Assembly: GCA_020438525.1 (NCBI GenBank)
Contig: JAGQUL010000167.1
Coordinates: forward strand, 1 to 6,192
DNA length: 6,192 nucleotides
Direction: 5' to 3'
DNA from: Thermoleophilia bacterium
GTDB lineage: Bacteria > Actinomycetota > Thermoleophilia > Gaiellales > SKUG01
The notes below the pieces were generated by a model. It searched no databases. It was not told the DNA's origin and worked only from the letters and a program-made list of their open reading frames with translations. Position numbers and translations under genes: made by a program. Positions 1-6,192 of this stretch are shown piece after piece (the stretch's first letter is position 1; the number at the start of each line of letters is the position of its first letter).

Positions 1-2137
1 GCAGGTCGTGGGCGTCGCCACGCAGCGGCGCGGGCAGGATGGCCGGCGAGGAGGTCCACAGGGTCCGGGAGCGGTTGGACGGGAACCGGGTCTCGCAGAC
101 GCCGACGAGGAAGACCGCGTCCCACTCCAGGCCCTTGGAACGGTGGACGGTCAGCAGCTTCACGGAGTCGGCCTCGGTCGGGGTCGCGACGTCGAGGCCG
201 TTGCCCTGGTCGTCCTCGGCGGTGAGGTAGGCGAGCAGCGCCGGCAGCGTGACGTCGCCGTCGACGGCTTGGAACTCCGCGACGGCCTTGACGAACAGGT
301 CGAGGTTGTCGCGGCGGGCGGACGCCGCCGGGCTGACCGCGGAGGCGAGCTCGACGTCGGTGCCGCTGGTGTCGATGATCCGGCGGACGATGTCGAGGAG
401 CGGCTCGCCCACGGCGGTGCGCAGCATCCGCAGCTCGGCGGACAGCAGGGCGAACCGTTCCACCGCCTCCGGCGCGTAGGGCAGGTCGCCCGGGTCGGCC
501 AGCGCGTCGTCGAGCGACGGGATCTCGGCCGGGTCGATCCCGTCGGCGATCTCGAGGAGGCTCTCGGTGACCGAGCCCGCGGTCGCGCTGCGGCCGCGGC
601 GACCCGCGATCTCGTGTGCCCGCTGGCTGAGCAGGCGCAGGTCGCGCGGGCCGATGGCCCAGCGCGGACCCGTGAGCAGCGTCAGCAGGGAGGCGTTCGC
701 GGTCACGTCGTGCAGGAGGTGGAGCGTCGCGACGATCTCGGCGACCTCGGGGAGCCGCAGCAGGCCGGAGAGGCCGACGATCTCGACCGGGATGCCGGCG
801 CCGGTCAGCGCGTCGAAGACGTCCTCGGCGTGGGCGTTGTCGCGGGTGAGGACGCCGATCCTCGCCCAGCCCCCGGGGTCGGGTCGGGCGTCGTGTGCCT
901 CCTGGACCGCCGCCACCAGCCACGCGAGCTCGTCGGCGTGGGTCGGGAAGACCTGCGTGGTCACCGTGCCGGCCGCAGCCTCGGGCTTGGCGACGAGCGG
1001 CTCGACCTGGGGGTACTTCTCGTACAGCGGCGCCGCGAGGCGGTTGGCCACCTCGAGGATGCGGGCGTCGGAGCGCCGGTTGACCGTCAGGGGGTAGGTC
1101 GGCACCGGACCGCCCTCCGCGGCCGGGAAGGATCCCGCGAAGTCGAGGATGTTGGACACCGAGGCACCACGCCAGCCGTAGATCGCCTGGTTGGGGTCGC
1201 CGACCGCGGTGACCGGGTGTCCGCCGCCGAAGAGCCGGGACAGCATCACGGCCTGGGCGACCGAGGTGTCCTGGTACTCGTCGAGCAGCACCACCTTGAA
1301 CCGGGCGCGCTCGAGCTCGCCGACCCCGGGCTGCTCGCTGGCCAGCCGCGCACCGAGCTCGATCTGGTCGGAGAAGTCCATCAGCCCCAGGTCGGCCTTG
1401 AGCCGTCGGTACGCCGCGACCAGCCCGAGCAGCTCCGAGCGGCGGTCGATCGCGGAGATCGCCTTCTCGATCGCCTCGCGGTAGGTGACGCGCGACTTCC
1501 CTGCCACCTCGTCGGCCAGCGCACGCTCGAAGCCCGCCCGGGCCTCGGCGTCGAGGGCGCGCACGGCGTCGGGGGCGACGAGGTGCTCGCTCATCGCACT
1601 GTCGAGCGCGAGGAGGTTCTGGATCACCGTCGCCGGGTGGTCGGAGAGGTGCCGCACGTCGCCGGTGAACCGGTCGACCGCCCGGGCGCCGAGCTGGTAG
1701 CGCGCTGCGTCGGTGATCACCCGGGTGTCGGGCTCGTGGCCGATCCTCAGGCCGTGGTCGGTGAGCAGCCCGGCGGCGTACGCGTTGTACGTCGCGACGG
1801 TCGGCTCGAGCACGTCGCCGGATCCGTCGGGGTCCTCCTCCGCCTCCTCCAGCGCGCCGGCAGCGTCGAGCGCCTGCCGGATCCGCTGCCGCAGCTCGCT
1901 CGCGGCCTTGGTGGTGAACGTCAGGCCGAGCACCTCGTGGGGCCGGACCTGTCCGGTCACGACGAGGAAGACGACGCGGGCGGCCATCAGCGTGGTCTTG
2001 CCGGACCCGGCGCCGGCGATGACGACGGCCGGCGCCAGCGGCGCGGAGATGGCCGCCCACTGCTGCGCGCTCGGGGCGTACGGCGTGCGCATCACCTCGG
2101 CGAGCGCCTCGGGGGTGTCGATGCTCCTGGGCGTCAC
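1..2137 (-). CDS. adnB: AdnB-type DNA helicase/nuclease subunit, 3'-truncated by the window edge
   Basis: This is the second subunit of the AdnAB motor-nuclease, which unwinds and resects DNA at double-strand breaks in actinobacteria. The visible 712 codons form a UvrD/Rep-type SF1A motor. A Q-motif region lies near residues 22-26, Walker A GAGSGKTT at 42-49, motif Ia LTFTTKAA at 72-79, MDFSDQ at 253-258, Walker B LLDEYQDTS at 284-292, motif III VGDPNQAIYGWRGA at 312-325, motif IV around LTVNRRS at 350-356 and motif V VKLLTVHRSKGLEW at 659-672. Mycobacterial AdnB is roughly 1,100 residues, so motif VI and a C-terminal PD-(D/E)XK nuclease are expected to the left but cannot be seen. The GTG start at 2137 overlaps the adnA stop as GTGA and leaves a sensible 41-residue lead before Walker A; the next in-frame starts (GTG, ATG near 2095-2090) would trim that lead. 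An acidic, Glu/Asp-rich loop (residues about 97-108) sits between motifs Ia and Ib. AdnB rather than AdnA is inferred from gene order and homology to the mycobacterial pair. A stand-alone UvrD helicase is less likely because of the tandem arrangement. Confidence 0.9.
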   Translation of the reverse strand, partial: MTPRSIDTPEALAEVMRTPYAPSAQQWAAISAPLAPAVVIAGAGSGKTTLMAARVVFLVVTGQVRPHEVLGLTFTTKAASELRQRIRQALDAAGALEEAEEDPDGSGDVLEPTVATYNAYAAGLLTDHGLRIGHEPDTRVITDAARYQLGARAVDRFTGDVRHLSDHPATVIQNLLALDSAMSEHLVAPDAVRALDAEARAGFERALADEVAGKSRVTYREAIEKAISAIDRRSELLGLVAAYRRLKADLGLMDFSDQIELGARLASEQPGVGELERARFKVVLLDEYQDTSVAQAVMLSRLFGGGHPVTAVGDPNQAIYGWRGASVSNILDFAGSFPAAEGGPVPTYPLTVNRRSDARILEVANRLAAPLYEKYPQVEPLVAKPEAAAGTVTTQVFPTHADELAWLVAAVQEAHDARPDPGGWARIGVLTRDNAHAEDVFDALTGAGIPVEIVGLSGLLRLPEVAEIVATLHLLHDVTANASLLTLLTGPRWAIGPRDLRLLSQRAHEIAGRRGRSATAGSVTESLLEIADGIDPAEIPSLDDALADPGDLPYAPEAVERFALLSAELRMLRTAVGEPLLDIVRRIIDTSGTDVELASAVSPAASARRDNLDLFVKAVAEFQAVDGDVTLPALLAYLTAEDDQGNGLDVATPTEADSVKLLTVHRSKGLEWDAVFLVGVCETRFPSNRSRTLWTSSPAILPAPLRGDAHDL
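2134..2137 (-). other. adnA stop / adnB start overlap (GTGA)
   Basis: Read on the minus strand, the adnA stop TGA and the adnB start GTG share bases in a GTGA string. No good Shine-Dalgarno lies at a suitable distance before the GTG; an AGGAG at 2128-2124 falls inside adnB, after the start. This points to translational coupling or termination-reinitiation, which would suit two subunits needed in equal amounts. The overlap is seen directly; coupling is inferred. Confidence 0.8.
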
Positions 2138-5100
2138 TGGCTGGTCACCGGGCCCGCGCTCTTGATCGGGCAGATCGGGACGAACCCGCAGTCGCGGCAG
2201 TGCTGGCCCGCCACCGCCGGGAACGACTCCCCGCGCAGCAGCGACGACGCGTGCTCCAGCCGGAGCCGGAGGGCGTCGCGCTCGGCGCCGTCCTCGGGCT
2301 GGGGATCCTGGGCCTGCACGACCGCGGTCTCCCCGCCGTCGGTGAGGCCGAGCTGCACGAGCTCCGCGCCGCCCGCACGGGCGCCGGGTGCGAGCTCGTC
2401 GACGGCGCCGTGGTCGACGGCGAACTGGTAGAGCCCGAGCTGGACGTGGCTCCCGACGGCCTTGGCGCTCGGCTTGCTGCGCCCCGACTTGAGGTCGACC
2501 ACGACGACGTCGCCGTCGGCGTCGAGCTCGAGCCGGTCGGCGTACCCGGAGAGCTGCACCTGCTCGCCGCTCTCGAGCTCGACCACGGTCGAGAACCTGG
2601 CCTCGGTCTCGACGAGCCGGCGCGGGTTGGCGGCGTGCCACTGGAGGAACCGGCCGATCGCGGCACGGACCCGCTCGTGCTCGCGCTGCCGGGACCAGGG
2701 GGTGCGGAAGTCGAGCCGGTCCCAGACCGCGTCGACGTGCTCCATGAGGACGTCGACCGTCGGCTCCAGCTCACCGGTCGCGACCCGCTGGGCGAGTTCG
2801 TGGAGGATCTCGCCGAGGTTGGCGGACTGGTGGGCACGGGCGATCCCGCCCGCCTCGCGCTCGAGGAACCACTGGGTCGGGCAGACCGCGATCGACTCCA
2901 GCAGGGTCGCCGAGACCGGCACCGGCCGGTCGGGGTCGCGCACCGGCTGCACCGACCGGGTCGCCGCACGCGTCCCCCACCAGGTCGACGGGTCGGCCAT
3001 GCGGACCTCGGGCGCCAGGCGCGCCAGCCGCCGGGCGGCGGCCTCGCGGAGCGGCTCGGAGGTGTCGGGGTCGGCCAGGGTGCGGCGCAGCTCGGCGACC
3101 AGCCCCGCCAGCGACAGCGGCCGTGGCGGGCGGCCCACGACGCGCTCGACGGTGACCCCGAGCTCCTCGAGGAAGCGCGACGGCTGCTCGCCGTCGTCGT
3201 CGGCGGACGCGACCGCGGTGACGACCAGCCGCTGCCGGGCGCGAGTGCACGCGACGTAGAAGAGCCGTCGCTCCTCCAGCAGCAGCTCGCGCGCCGAGAC
3301 GGGTGGCACGACGCCGTGCTCGCCGATCCGGTCGGCCCCGAGCAGCGTCGAGCGACGCCGCAGGTCGGGCCAGCCGTCCTGCTGGACGTGGGCGACCACC
3401 ACCACCCGCCACTCCAGCCCCTTGGACCGGTGGGCGGTCAGGAGGCGGACCGCGGCGCCGCGCGCCCCGCGGTCGGCGAGGGTGTCGGCGGGGATCTGCT
3501 GCTGCACCAGGGTCGCCAGGAAGGCCCGGACGCCGACGTGGTCGCGCTGCTCCTCCGAGCGCGCCGCGACGTCGAAGAGCGCGCACACGGAGTCGAGGTC
3601 GCGATGCGCCCGGCGCGCCGCTCCACCGCCCAGGTCGACCGCCCGGCGCAGCCGGGCCGGCCAGCCGGTGCGCGACCACAGGGTCCAGAGCAGCTCCTCC
3701 GCCGAGCCGCCCGCCCGCATCTCCTCGCGGGCGTCGAGCAGCAGCTGGGTCAACGCCCGTGCGCGCACGACCTCGGGGCCCTCGAGCCCGTCGAGGAACC
3801 CGGGCTCCACGACGACGCACCGGACCAGCTCGCGCGACGTGCGCGGCGTACGTCCCTCGGCCCTGCTGTGCTCCTTCTCGCGGGTGCGGAGCCGCCGCGC
3901 GAGCCGGCGCAGGTCTCCGGCGTCGAGGCCGCCCAGGGGCCCCAGCAGCAGGCCCTCGACCCGGGCCGGGTCGAGGTGGTCGACGTGGTCGACGTCGCCC
4001 CCGGGGGGCTGGGCGTCCAGGCTGACCACGGCGCGCAGCGCGTCGAGCAGCGGCAGGACGGCCGGGTCCCGCACCAGCGGGACCTCGTCGCTGGCCACCT
4101 CGACCGGGACCCCGGCCGCACCGAGCGCGCGTCGCAGCGGCGGGATCGAGGTCCGGCCGGAACGGACCAGGACCGCCATCTCGTCCCAGGGGACGCCGTC
4201 CTCGAGGTGGGCGCGGCGGAGCAGGTCCGCGAGGTGCTCGGCCTCGGCGCGGTCGGTGTCGAAGGTGCGGACCAGCACCCGGCCGTCACCCCGGGGATCG
4301 GCAGGGTCGCGCGGCGCCGCCTCCGGGGCGAGGAACGCGGCGCGCGCCTCCTCGGGGATGCTGCCCGGCAGCGCGAGCCGGCCGGCGACGCGCTGCGACG
4401 CCACGAGCAGGCGCGGCCCGAACCGCCGGGTGGTGCGCAGCGCCACGACGTCGGCCGGCGCCCCGTCGGCGCGGGGGAAGGCGGCCGGGAAGTCGAGGAT
4501 CCCGCGCACCTCGGCGCCCCGGAACCCGTAGATCGACTGGTGCGGGTCGCCCACGACCACCAGGTCACGACCGTCGCCGGCCAGCGCCCGGAGCAGGGCG
4601 ACCTGACCGGGGTCGGTGTCCTGGTACTCGTCGACGAAGACCGCCGAGATGCGGCCCCGGAGCTCGTCGCGGTGCGCCTCGGCCTCGATCGTGGCGCGGC
4701 GGATCAGGTCGGCGTAGTCGGTCGCGCCCTGGGAGTCGAGGTTGGTGAGGTACTGGTCGAGGAACAGCCCGGCGGCGACCAGCTCCGGCAGCCCCTCGGC
4801 CTCCCCCAGCGCCCGCAGGCCGTGGCCGTCGAGGCCCTTCTCGCGGGCGCGGGACAAGACGGCGTGGACCTCGCGGGCGAAGCCCCGGGTGTCGACCGCA
4901 CGGGCCAGGGCCGGCGGCCAGACGACCGACTCGGGGTGGTCGGTGAGCAGCTCGCGCAGCACGACGTCCTGCTCCGGCGCGGAGAGCAGGCGCAGCGGCG
5001 CCTCGTAGAGCTCGGCCGGCGCGTAGCGGCGGATCAGGGCGTAGGCGAAGGAGTGGAAGGTCGAGCTCAGCGCGGTCGCGGTCGTGCGGCCGAGCCGGGC

Positions 5101-5361
5101 GGTGACGCGGTCGCGCAGCTGCTCCGCGGCCTTGCGGGAGAAGGTCAGGGCGAGCACCTCGTCGGGCCGCACGCCCCGGCGCTCGATGCGCTCCACGATC
5201 GCCTCGACCAGCGTGGTGGTCTTGCCGGTGCCGGGGCCGGCGAGGACGAGGAGCGGCCCGCCGGGGTGGTCGACGACCCGCTGCTGGTGCTCGTCGAGCG
5301 TCGGGACCGTGACGGCGGCGTCGGGACGCACCAGGTGGTAGCCGGTGTCCGTGGTCGCCAT
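2134..5361 (-). CDS. adnA: AdnA-type helicase/nuclease subunit, complete, Fe-S type nuclease
   Basis: This is the first subunit of the AdnAB end-resection machine: an SF1A motor joined to a RecB-family nuclease, acting on chromosomal double-strand breaks. It has 1075 residues, close to the roughly 1,050 of mycobacterial AdnA. Motor motifs are all present: Q-motif Gln near 26, Walker A GPGTGKTT at 42-49, Ia LTFSRKAA at 72-79, TFHSF at 101-105, Walker B VDEYQDTD at 243-250, III VGDPHQSIYGFRGA at 270-283, IV around TTRRFG at 310-315, V at 638-651 (TAHRSKGLEW) and VI EERRLFYVACTRARQRL at 696-712. The nuclease shows G850-x3-H854, D942 (GYADRLE), D956-L-K958 and Q974-x3-Y978. C827 together with C1055-x2-C1058-x5-C1064 matches the four-cysteine 4Fe-4S pattern known from AddB-type nucleases; the cluster itself is inferred. 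The ATG at 5361 is chosen because upstream in-frame sequence is low-complexity, antisense to the divergent gene, and starts would add unrelated residues. No Shine-Dalgarno is visible. It overlaps adnB by 4 bases. A D/H-rich tandem repeat occurs at residues 456-464. Confidence 0.93.
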   Translation of the reverse strand: MATTDTGYHLVRPDAAVTVPTLDEHQQRVVDHPGGPLLVLAGPGTGKTTTLVEAIVERIERRGVRPDEVLALTFSRKAAEQLRDRVTARLGRTTATALSSTFHSFAYALIRRYAPAELYEAPLRLLSAPEQDVVLRELLTDHPESVVWPPALARAVDTRGFAREVHAVLSRAREKGLDGHGLRALGEAEGLPELVAAGLFLDQYLTNLDSQGATDYADLIRRATIEAEAHRDELRGRISAVFVDEYQDTDPGQVALLRALAGDGRDLVVVGDPHQSIYGFRGAEVRGILDFPAAFPRADGAPADVVALRTTRRFGPRLLVASQRVAGRLALPGSIPEEARAAFLAPEAAPRDPADPRGDGRVLVRTFDTDRAEAEHLADLLRRAHLEDGVPWDEMAVLVRSGRTSIPPLRRALGAAGVPVEVASDEVPLVRDPAVLPLLDALRAVVSLDAQPPGGDVDHVDHLDPARVEGLLLGPLGGLDAGDLRRLARRLRTREKEHSRAEGRTPRTSRELVRCVVVEPGFLDGLEGPEVVRARALTQLLLDAREEMRAGGSAEELLWTLWSRTGWPARLRRAVDLGGGAARRAHRDLDSVCALFDVAARSEEQRDHVGVRAFLATLVQQQIPADTLADRGARGAAVRLLTAHRSKGLEWRVVVVAHVQQDGWPDLRRRSTLLGADRIGEHGVVPPVSARELLLEERRLFYVACTRARQRLVVTAVASADDDGEQPSRFLEELGVTVERVVGRPPRPLSLAGLVAELRRTLADPDTSEPLREAAARRLARLAPEVRMADPSTWWGTRAATRSVQPVRDPDRPVPVSATLLESIAVCPTQWFLEREAGGIARAHQSANLGEILHELAQRVATGELEPTVDVLMEHVDAVWDRLDFRTPWSRQREHERVRAAIGRFLQWHAANPRRLVETEARFSTVVELESGEQVQLSGYADRLELDADGDVVVVDLKSGRSKPSAKAVGSHVQLGLYQFAVDHGAVDELAPGARAGGAELVQLGLTDGGETAVVQAQDPQPEDGAERDALRLRLEHASSLLRGESFPAVAGQHCRDCGFVPICPIKSAGPVTSQ
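3971..3995. repeat. 9-bp tandem repeat, about 2.8 copies, inside adnA
   Basis: The plus strand reads tcgaggtgg, tcgacgtgg, tcgacgt in succession, a 9-bp period with one mismatch between the first two units. On the coding strand it gives the run DVDHVDHLD (AdnA residues 456-464), a three-residue period of Asp and His. It lies between helicase motifs IV and V, after a short PPGG stretch, in a part of the motor outside the conserved motifs. It looks like a small in-frame expansion in a surface loop. Confidence 0.7.
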
Positions 5362-5367
5362 GCGGCC

Positions 5368-5373
5368 ATTCGA
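5368..5373 (-). promoter_or_regulatory. Weak candidate -10 element for adnA
   Basis: On the minus strand TCGAAT (a variant of TANNNT) ends 6 bases before the adnA ATG at 5361, the spacing expected for a leaderless transcript starting at or near the ATG. No recognisable -35 box is found at 16 to 18 bases upstream, and no Shine-Dalgarno precedes the ATG. The evidence is position and weak similarity only. Confidence 0.3.
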
Positions 5374-5383
5374 CCATCCGGCA

Positions 5384-5411
5384 CCGACAGCGGCCGGCCA
5401 CCCCCCACAAT
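5384..5411 (+). promoter_or_regulatory. Candidate promoter of the DJ-1/PfpI gene, leaderless type
   Basis: CCGACA at 5384-5389 (4 of 6 matches to TTGACA) is followed by a 16-base spacer and CACAAT at 5406-5411, which keeps the important A and final T of a -10 box. A transcript would then start about 7 bases later, at the GTG codon 5419, so the mRNA would be leaderless, a common arrangement in actinobacteria. The whole divergent spacer between adnA and this gene is under 60 bases, so promoters on the two strands must be back to back or overlapping. This is an inference from consensus matching. Confidence 0.4.
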
Positions 5412-5418
5412 GGGCGGC

Positions 5419-6009
5419 GTGAGCCATCGCACCGTCGCCATCCTCGCCTTCGACGACATGGAGGTGCTCGACTTCGCCGGGCCCTACGAGGTGTTCAACG
5501 TCGCCGGCGAGCTGGGCGAGGGCAACCCGTTCCAGGTGTTCTCCGTGGGGCTCACCGGCGCCCCGGCCGTCGGCCGCGGCGGCTTCACCGTGCTGCCGAC
5601 GTACTCCCTCGACGACGCTCCGCCGCCGGACCTGCTGGTCCTGCCCGGCGGGGCCGGCACCCGGCCGCTGGTGCACGACGAGCGGCTGGTCGACTGGATC
5701 CGGGACCGGGCCGCCGAGGTCGAGCTCCTGCTCTCGGTCTGCACCGGCGCCCTCCTGCTCGGCGCGGCCGGGCTGCTCGAGCGACGGACGGCGACCACGC
5801 ACCACGACGCGTACGACGAGCTGGCCGCCGTCTCGCCGACGACGAAGGTGGTCCGGGGCCAGCGCTTCGTCCGCAGCAGCGACACGGTCCTGACCTCGGC
5901 CGGGGTGTCGGCGGGCGTGGACCTCGCGCTGCACGTCGTGCAGCTGCTCGCGGGGCAGGAGACGCGGGACCGCACCGCCGCCGAGATGGAGTGGATGTGG
6001 CAGTCCTGA
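5419..6009 (+). CDS. DJ-1/PfpI family protein, isonitrile hydratase-like
   Basis: This is a cytoplasmic class I glutamine amidotransferase-like protein of 196 residues, the usual length for a single-domain DJ-1/PfpI member. The N-terminus has FDDMEVLDFAGPYEVF (11-26), whose Glu24 sits where the conserved acid of the family is found. LVLPGGAGT follows at 73-81, and the nucleophile elbow SVCTGALLLGAAGLL at 106-120 places the reactive cysteine at C108. ATTHHDAYDELA (125-136) and SAGVSAGVDLALH (160-172) complete the fold. This pattern matches the subgroup that includes isonitrile hydratase and the N-terminal domain of GlxA/FtrA-type AraC regulators. Here there is no helix-turn-helix tail, so it is likely an enzyme or chaperone-like protein rather than a regulator. 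The substrate is unknown. GTG 5419 is preferred because a candidate -10 overlaps the alternative in-frame ATG at 5410, which would add only MGG. It is divergent from adnA with no obvious functional link. Confidence 0.9.
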   Translation: MSHRTVAILAFDDMEVLDFAGPYEVFNVAGELGEGNPFQVFSVGLTGAPAVGRGGFTVLPTYSLDDAPPPDLLVLPGGAGTRPLVHDERLVDWIRDRAAEVELLLSVCTGALLLGAAGLLERRTATTHHDAYDELAAVSPTTKVVRGQRFVRSSDTVLTSAGVSAGVDLALHVVQLLAGQETRDRTAAEMEWMWQS

Positions 6010-6058
6010 TCGACCCGCGTTGGCACCTCTCGCCGTAGGCGGCGCTCGCGCAGGTCAG

Positions 6059-6064
6059 TAGCGT
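6059..6064 (+). promoter_or_regulatory. Candidate -10 element for the CoA-transferase gene
   Basis: TAGCGT matches TANNNT and ends 8 bases before the ATG at 6073, the spacing expected for a leaderless start. No clear -35 box is seen 16 to 18 bases upstream, and no purine-rich ribosome binding site precedes the ATG. This suggests the gene can be transcribed on its own rather than only by read-through from the DJ-1/PfpI gene. Confidence 0.4.
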
Positions 6065-6070
6065 GCACGC
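6061..6070. repeat. 10-base perfect palindrome GCGTGCACGC
   Basis: This is a perfect inverted repeat without a spacer, lying between the candidate -10 box (which it overlaps by 4 bases) and the ATG at 6073. The position would suit a repressor operator, but a palindrome of this size is not rare in GC-rich DNA, so the regulatory role is speculative. Confidence 0.35.
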
Positions 6071-6072
6071 CC

Positions 6073-6192
6073 ATGGGTGAAGGACCGCTCTCCGACCTGC
6101 TGGTGCTCGACCTGACCCGCGCACTGGCCGGGCCGCACGCCGGGATGATGCTCGGCGACCTCGGCGCACGCGTGATCAAGGTGGAGTCGCCG
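6073..6192 (+). CDS. Class III CoA-transferase (CaiB/BaiF family), N-terminal fragment
   Basis: Only the first 40 codons are inside the window; full members are usually close to 400 residues. The fragment carries the family's N-terminal signature: [16 protein letters not shown] at residues 9-24, then [16 protein letters not shown] at 25-40, which forms the start of the Rossmann-like CoA-binding fold. Class III enzymes move CoA between acyl-CoA thioesters and carboxylic acids through an aspartyl-CoA intermediate; the catalytic Asp lies much further on and cannot be checked here. The ATG at 6073 gives the usual short lead (MGEGPLSD) before the first strand. Substrate, and whether it belongs to an operon to the right, cannot be told from this piece. 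Confidence 0.85.
   Translation, partial: MGEGPLSDLLVLDLTRALAGPHAGMMLGDLGARVIKVESP

Larger units (their letters stand above)
6010..6072 (+). other. Short intergenic region
   Basis: Sixty-three bases separate the DJ-1/PfpI stop from the CoA-transferase start. I see no stable hairpin followed by T residues, so no intrinsic terminator; the best stem is only 4 bp (CGCC-GTA-GGCG at 6031-6041). It holds a possible -10 element and a 10-base palindrome next to the downstream start, listed separately. Confidence 0.6.

Noticed and set aside
8..2431. A plus-strand open frame of about 807 codons opposite adnB
   Set aside because: It is antisense to clear helicase motifs of adnB and low in complexity, with no recognisable domain.
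5362..5934. Extending adnA upstream to 5934 (191 extra residues)
   Set aside because: The extension is antisense to the DJ-1/PfpI gene, is Arg/Gly/Glu-rich, and lacks family resemblance; ATG 5361 gives the normal family length and N-terminus.
2200..6009. A plus-strand open frame of about 1269 codons running antisense through adnA into the DJ-1/PfpI gene
   Set aside because: Its part before 5410 is a shadow of adnA, caused by few stop codons in very GC-rich DNA. It is rich in Arg, Gly and Ala with no domain pattern. Only the end, from 5419, is a real gene.
6031..6041. A small hairpin after the DJ-1/PfpI gene as a terminator
   Set aside because: The stem is only 4 bp with a 3-base loop and no T run follows, so it does not support a terminator call.
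5484..6179. A minus-strand open frame of about 231 codons covering the DJ-1/PfpI gene
   Set aside because: It is Ser/Arg/Pro-rich shadow coding opposite a gene with clear family motifs.
1..6192. A defence island or novel mobile system around the helicase-nuclease pair
   Set aside because: Helicase-nuclease fusions occur in defence systems, but motif layout, tandem order and length match housekeeping AdnAB. The neighbours are metabolic genes, and no integrase, repeats or toxin-like genes are seen.

Overview
The window comes from a very GC-rich actinobacterium. G or C dominates third codon positions, GTG starts are used, start codons appear to be leaderless, and an actinobacterial-type AdnAB pair is present. 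The protein style resembles Nocardioides or related Propionibacteriales, but that placement is an inference from general resemblance and no search was run.

Layout: positions 1 to 5361 are taken up by two minus-strand genes that I recognise as the AdnAB double-strand-break resection motor-nuclease, the actinobacterial counterpart of RecBCD and AddAB. adnA (5361 to 2134, complete, 1075 residues) comes first and carries an N-terminal UvrD-type (SF1A) motor. Its C-terminal PD-(D/E)XK nuclease has a four-cysteine pattern typical of Fe-S nucleases. adnB (2137 down past position 1, 712 codons visible) follows with a 4-base GTGA overlap. Only its motor domain lies in the window; motif VI and the expected nuclease domain fall beyond the left edge.

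A very short divergent spacer (5362 to 5418) separates adnA from a plus-strand DJ-1/PfpI-family gene (5419 to 6009) of the isonitrile hydratase-like type. After 63 bases without a gene, the first 40 codons of a class III (CaiB/BaiF) CoA-transferase begin at 6073 and run off the right edge. No stretch over 300 bases lacks a gene.

Functionally, adnA and adnB should make the two subunits of one enzyme that processes DNA ends for repair, and their overlap fits coupled, stoichiometric production. The two genes on the right belong to unrelated small-molecule or acyl-CoA metabolism and share no evident pathway with AdnAB. I found no transposon, phage, CRISPR, tRNA or rRNA features and no convincing undescribed system. 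The points worth a second look are small: the coupled overlap, the compact and apparently leaderless divergent start region, a 9-bp tandem repeat giving an Asp/His-rich loop in AdnA, a 20-base identity between adnA and adnB at motif II, and a 10-base palindrome at the CoA-transferase start.
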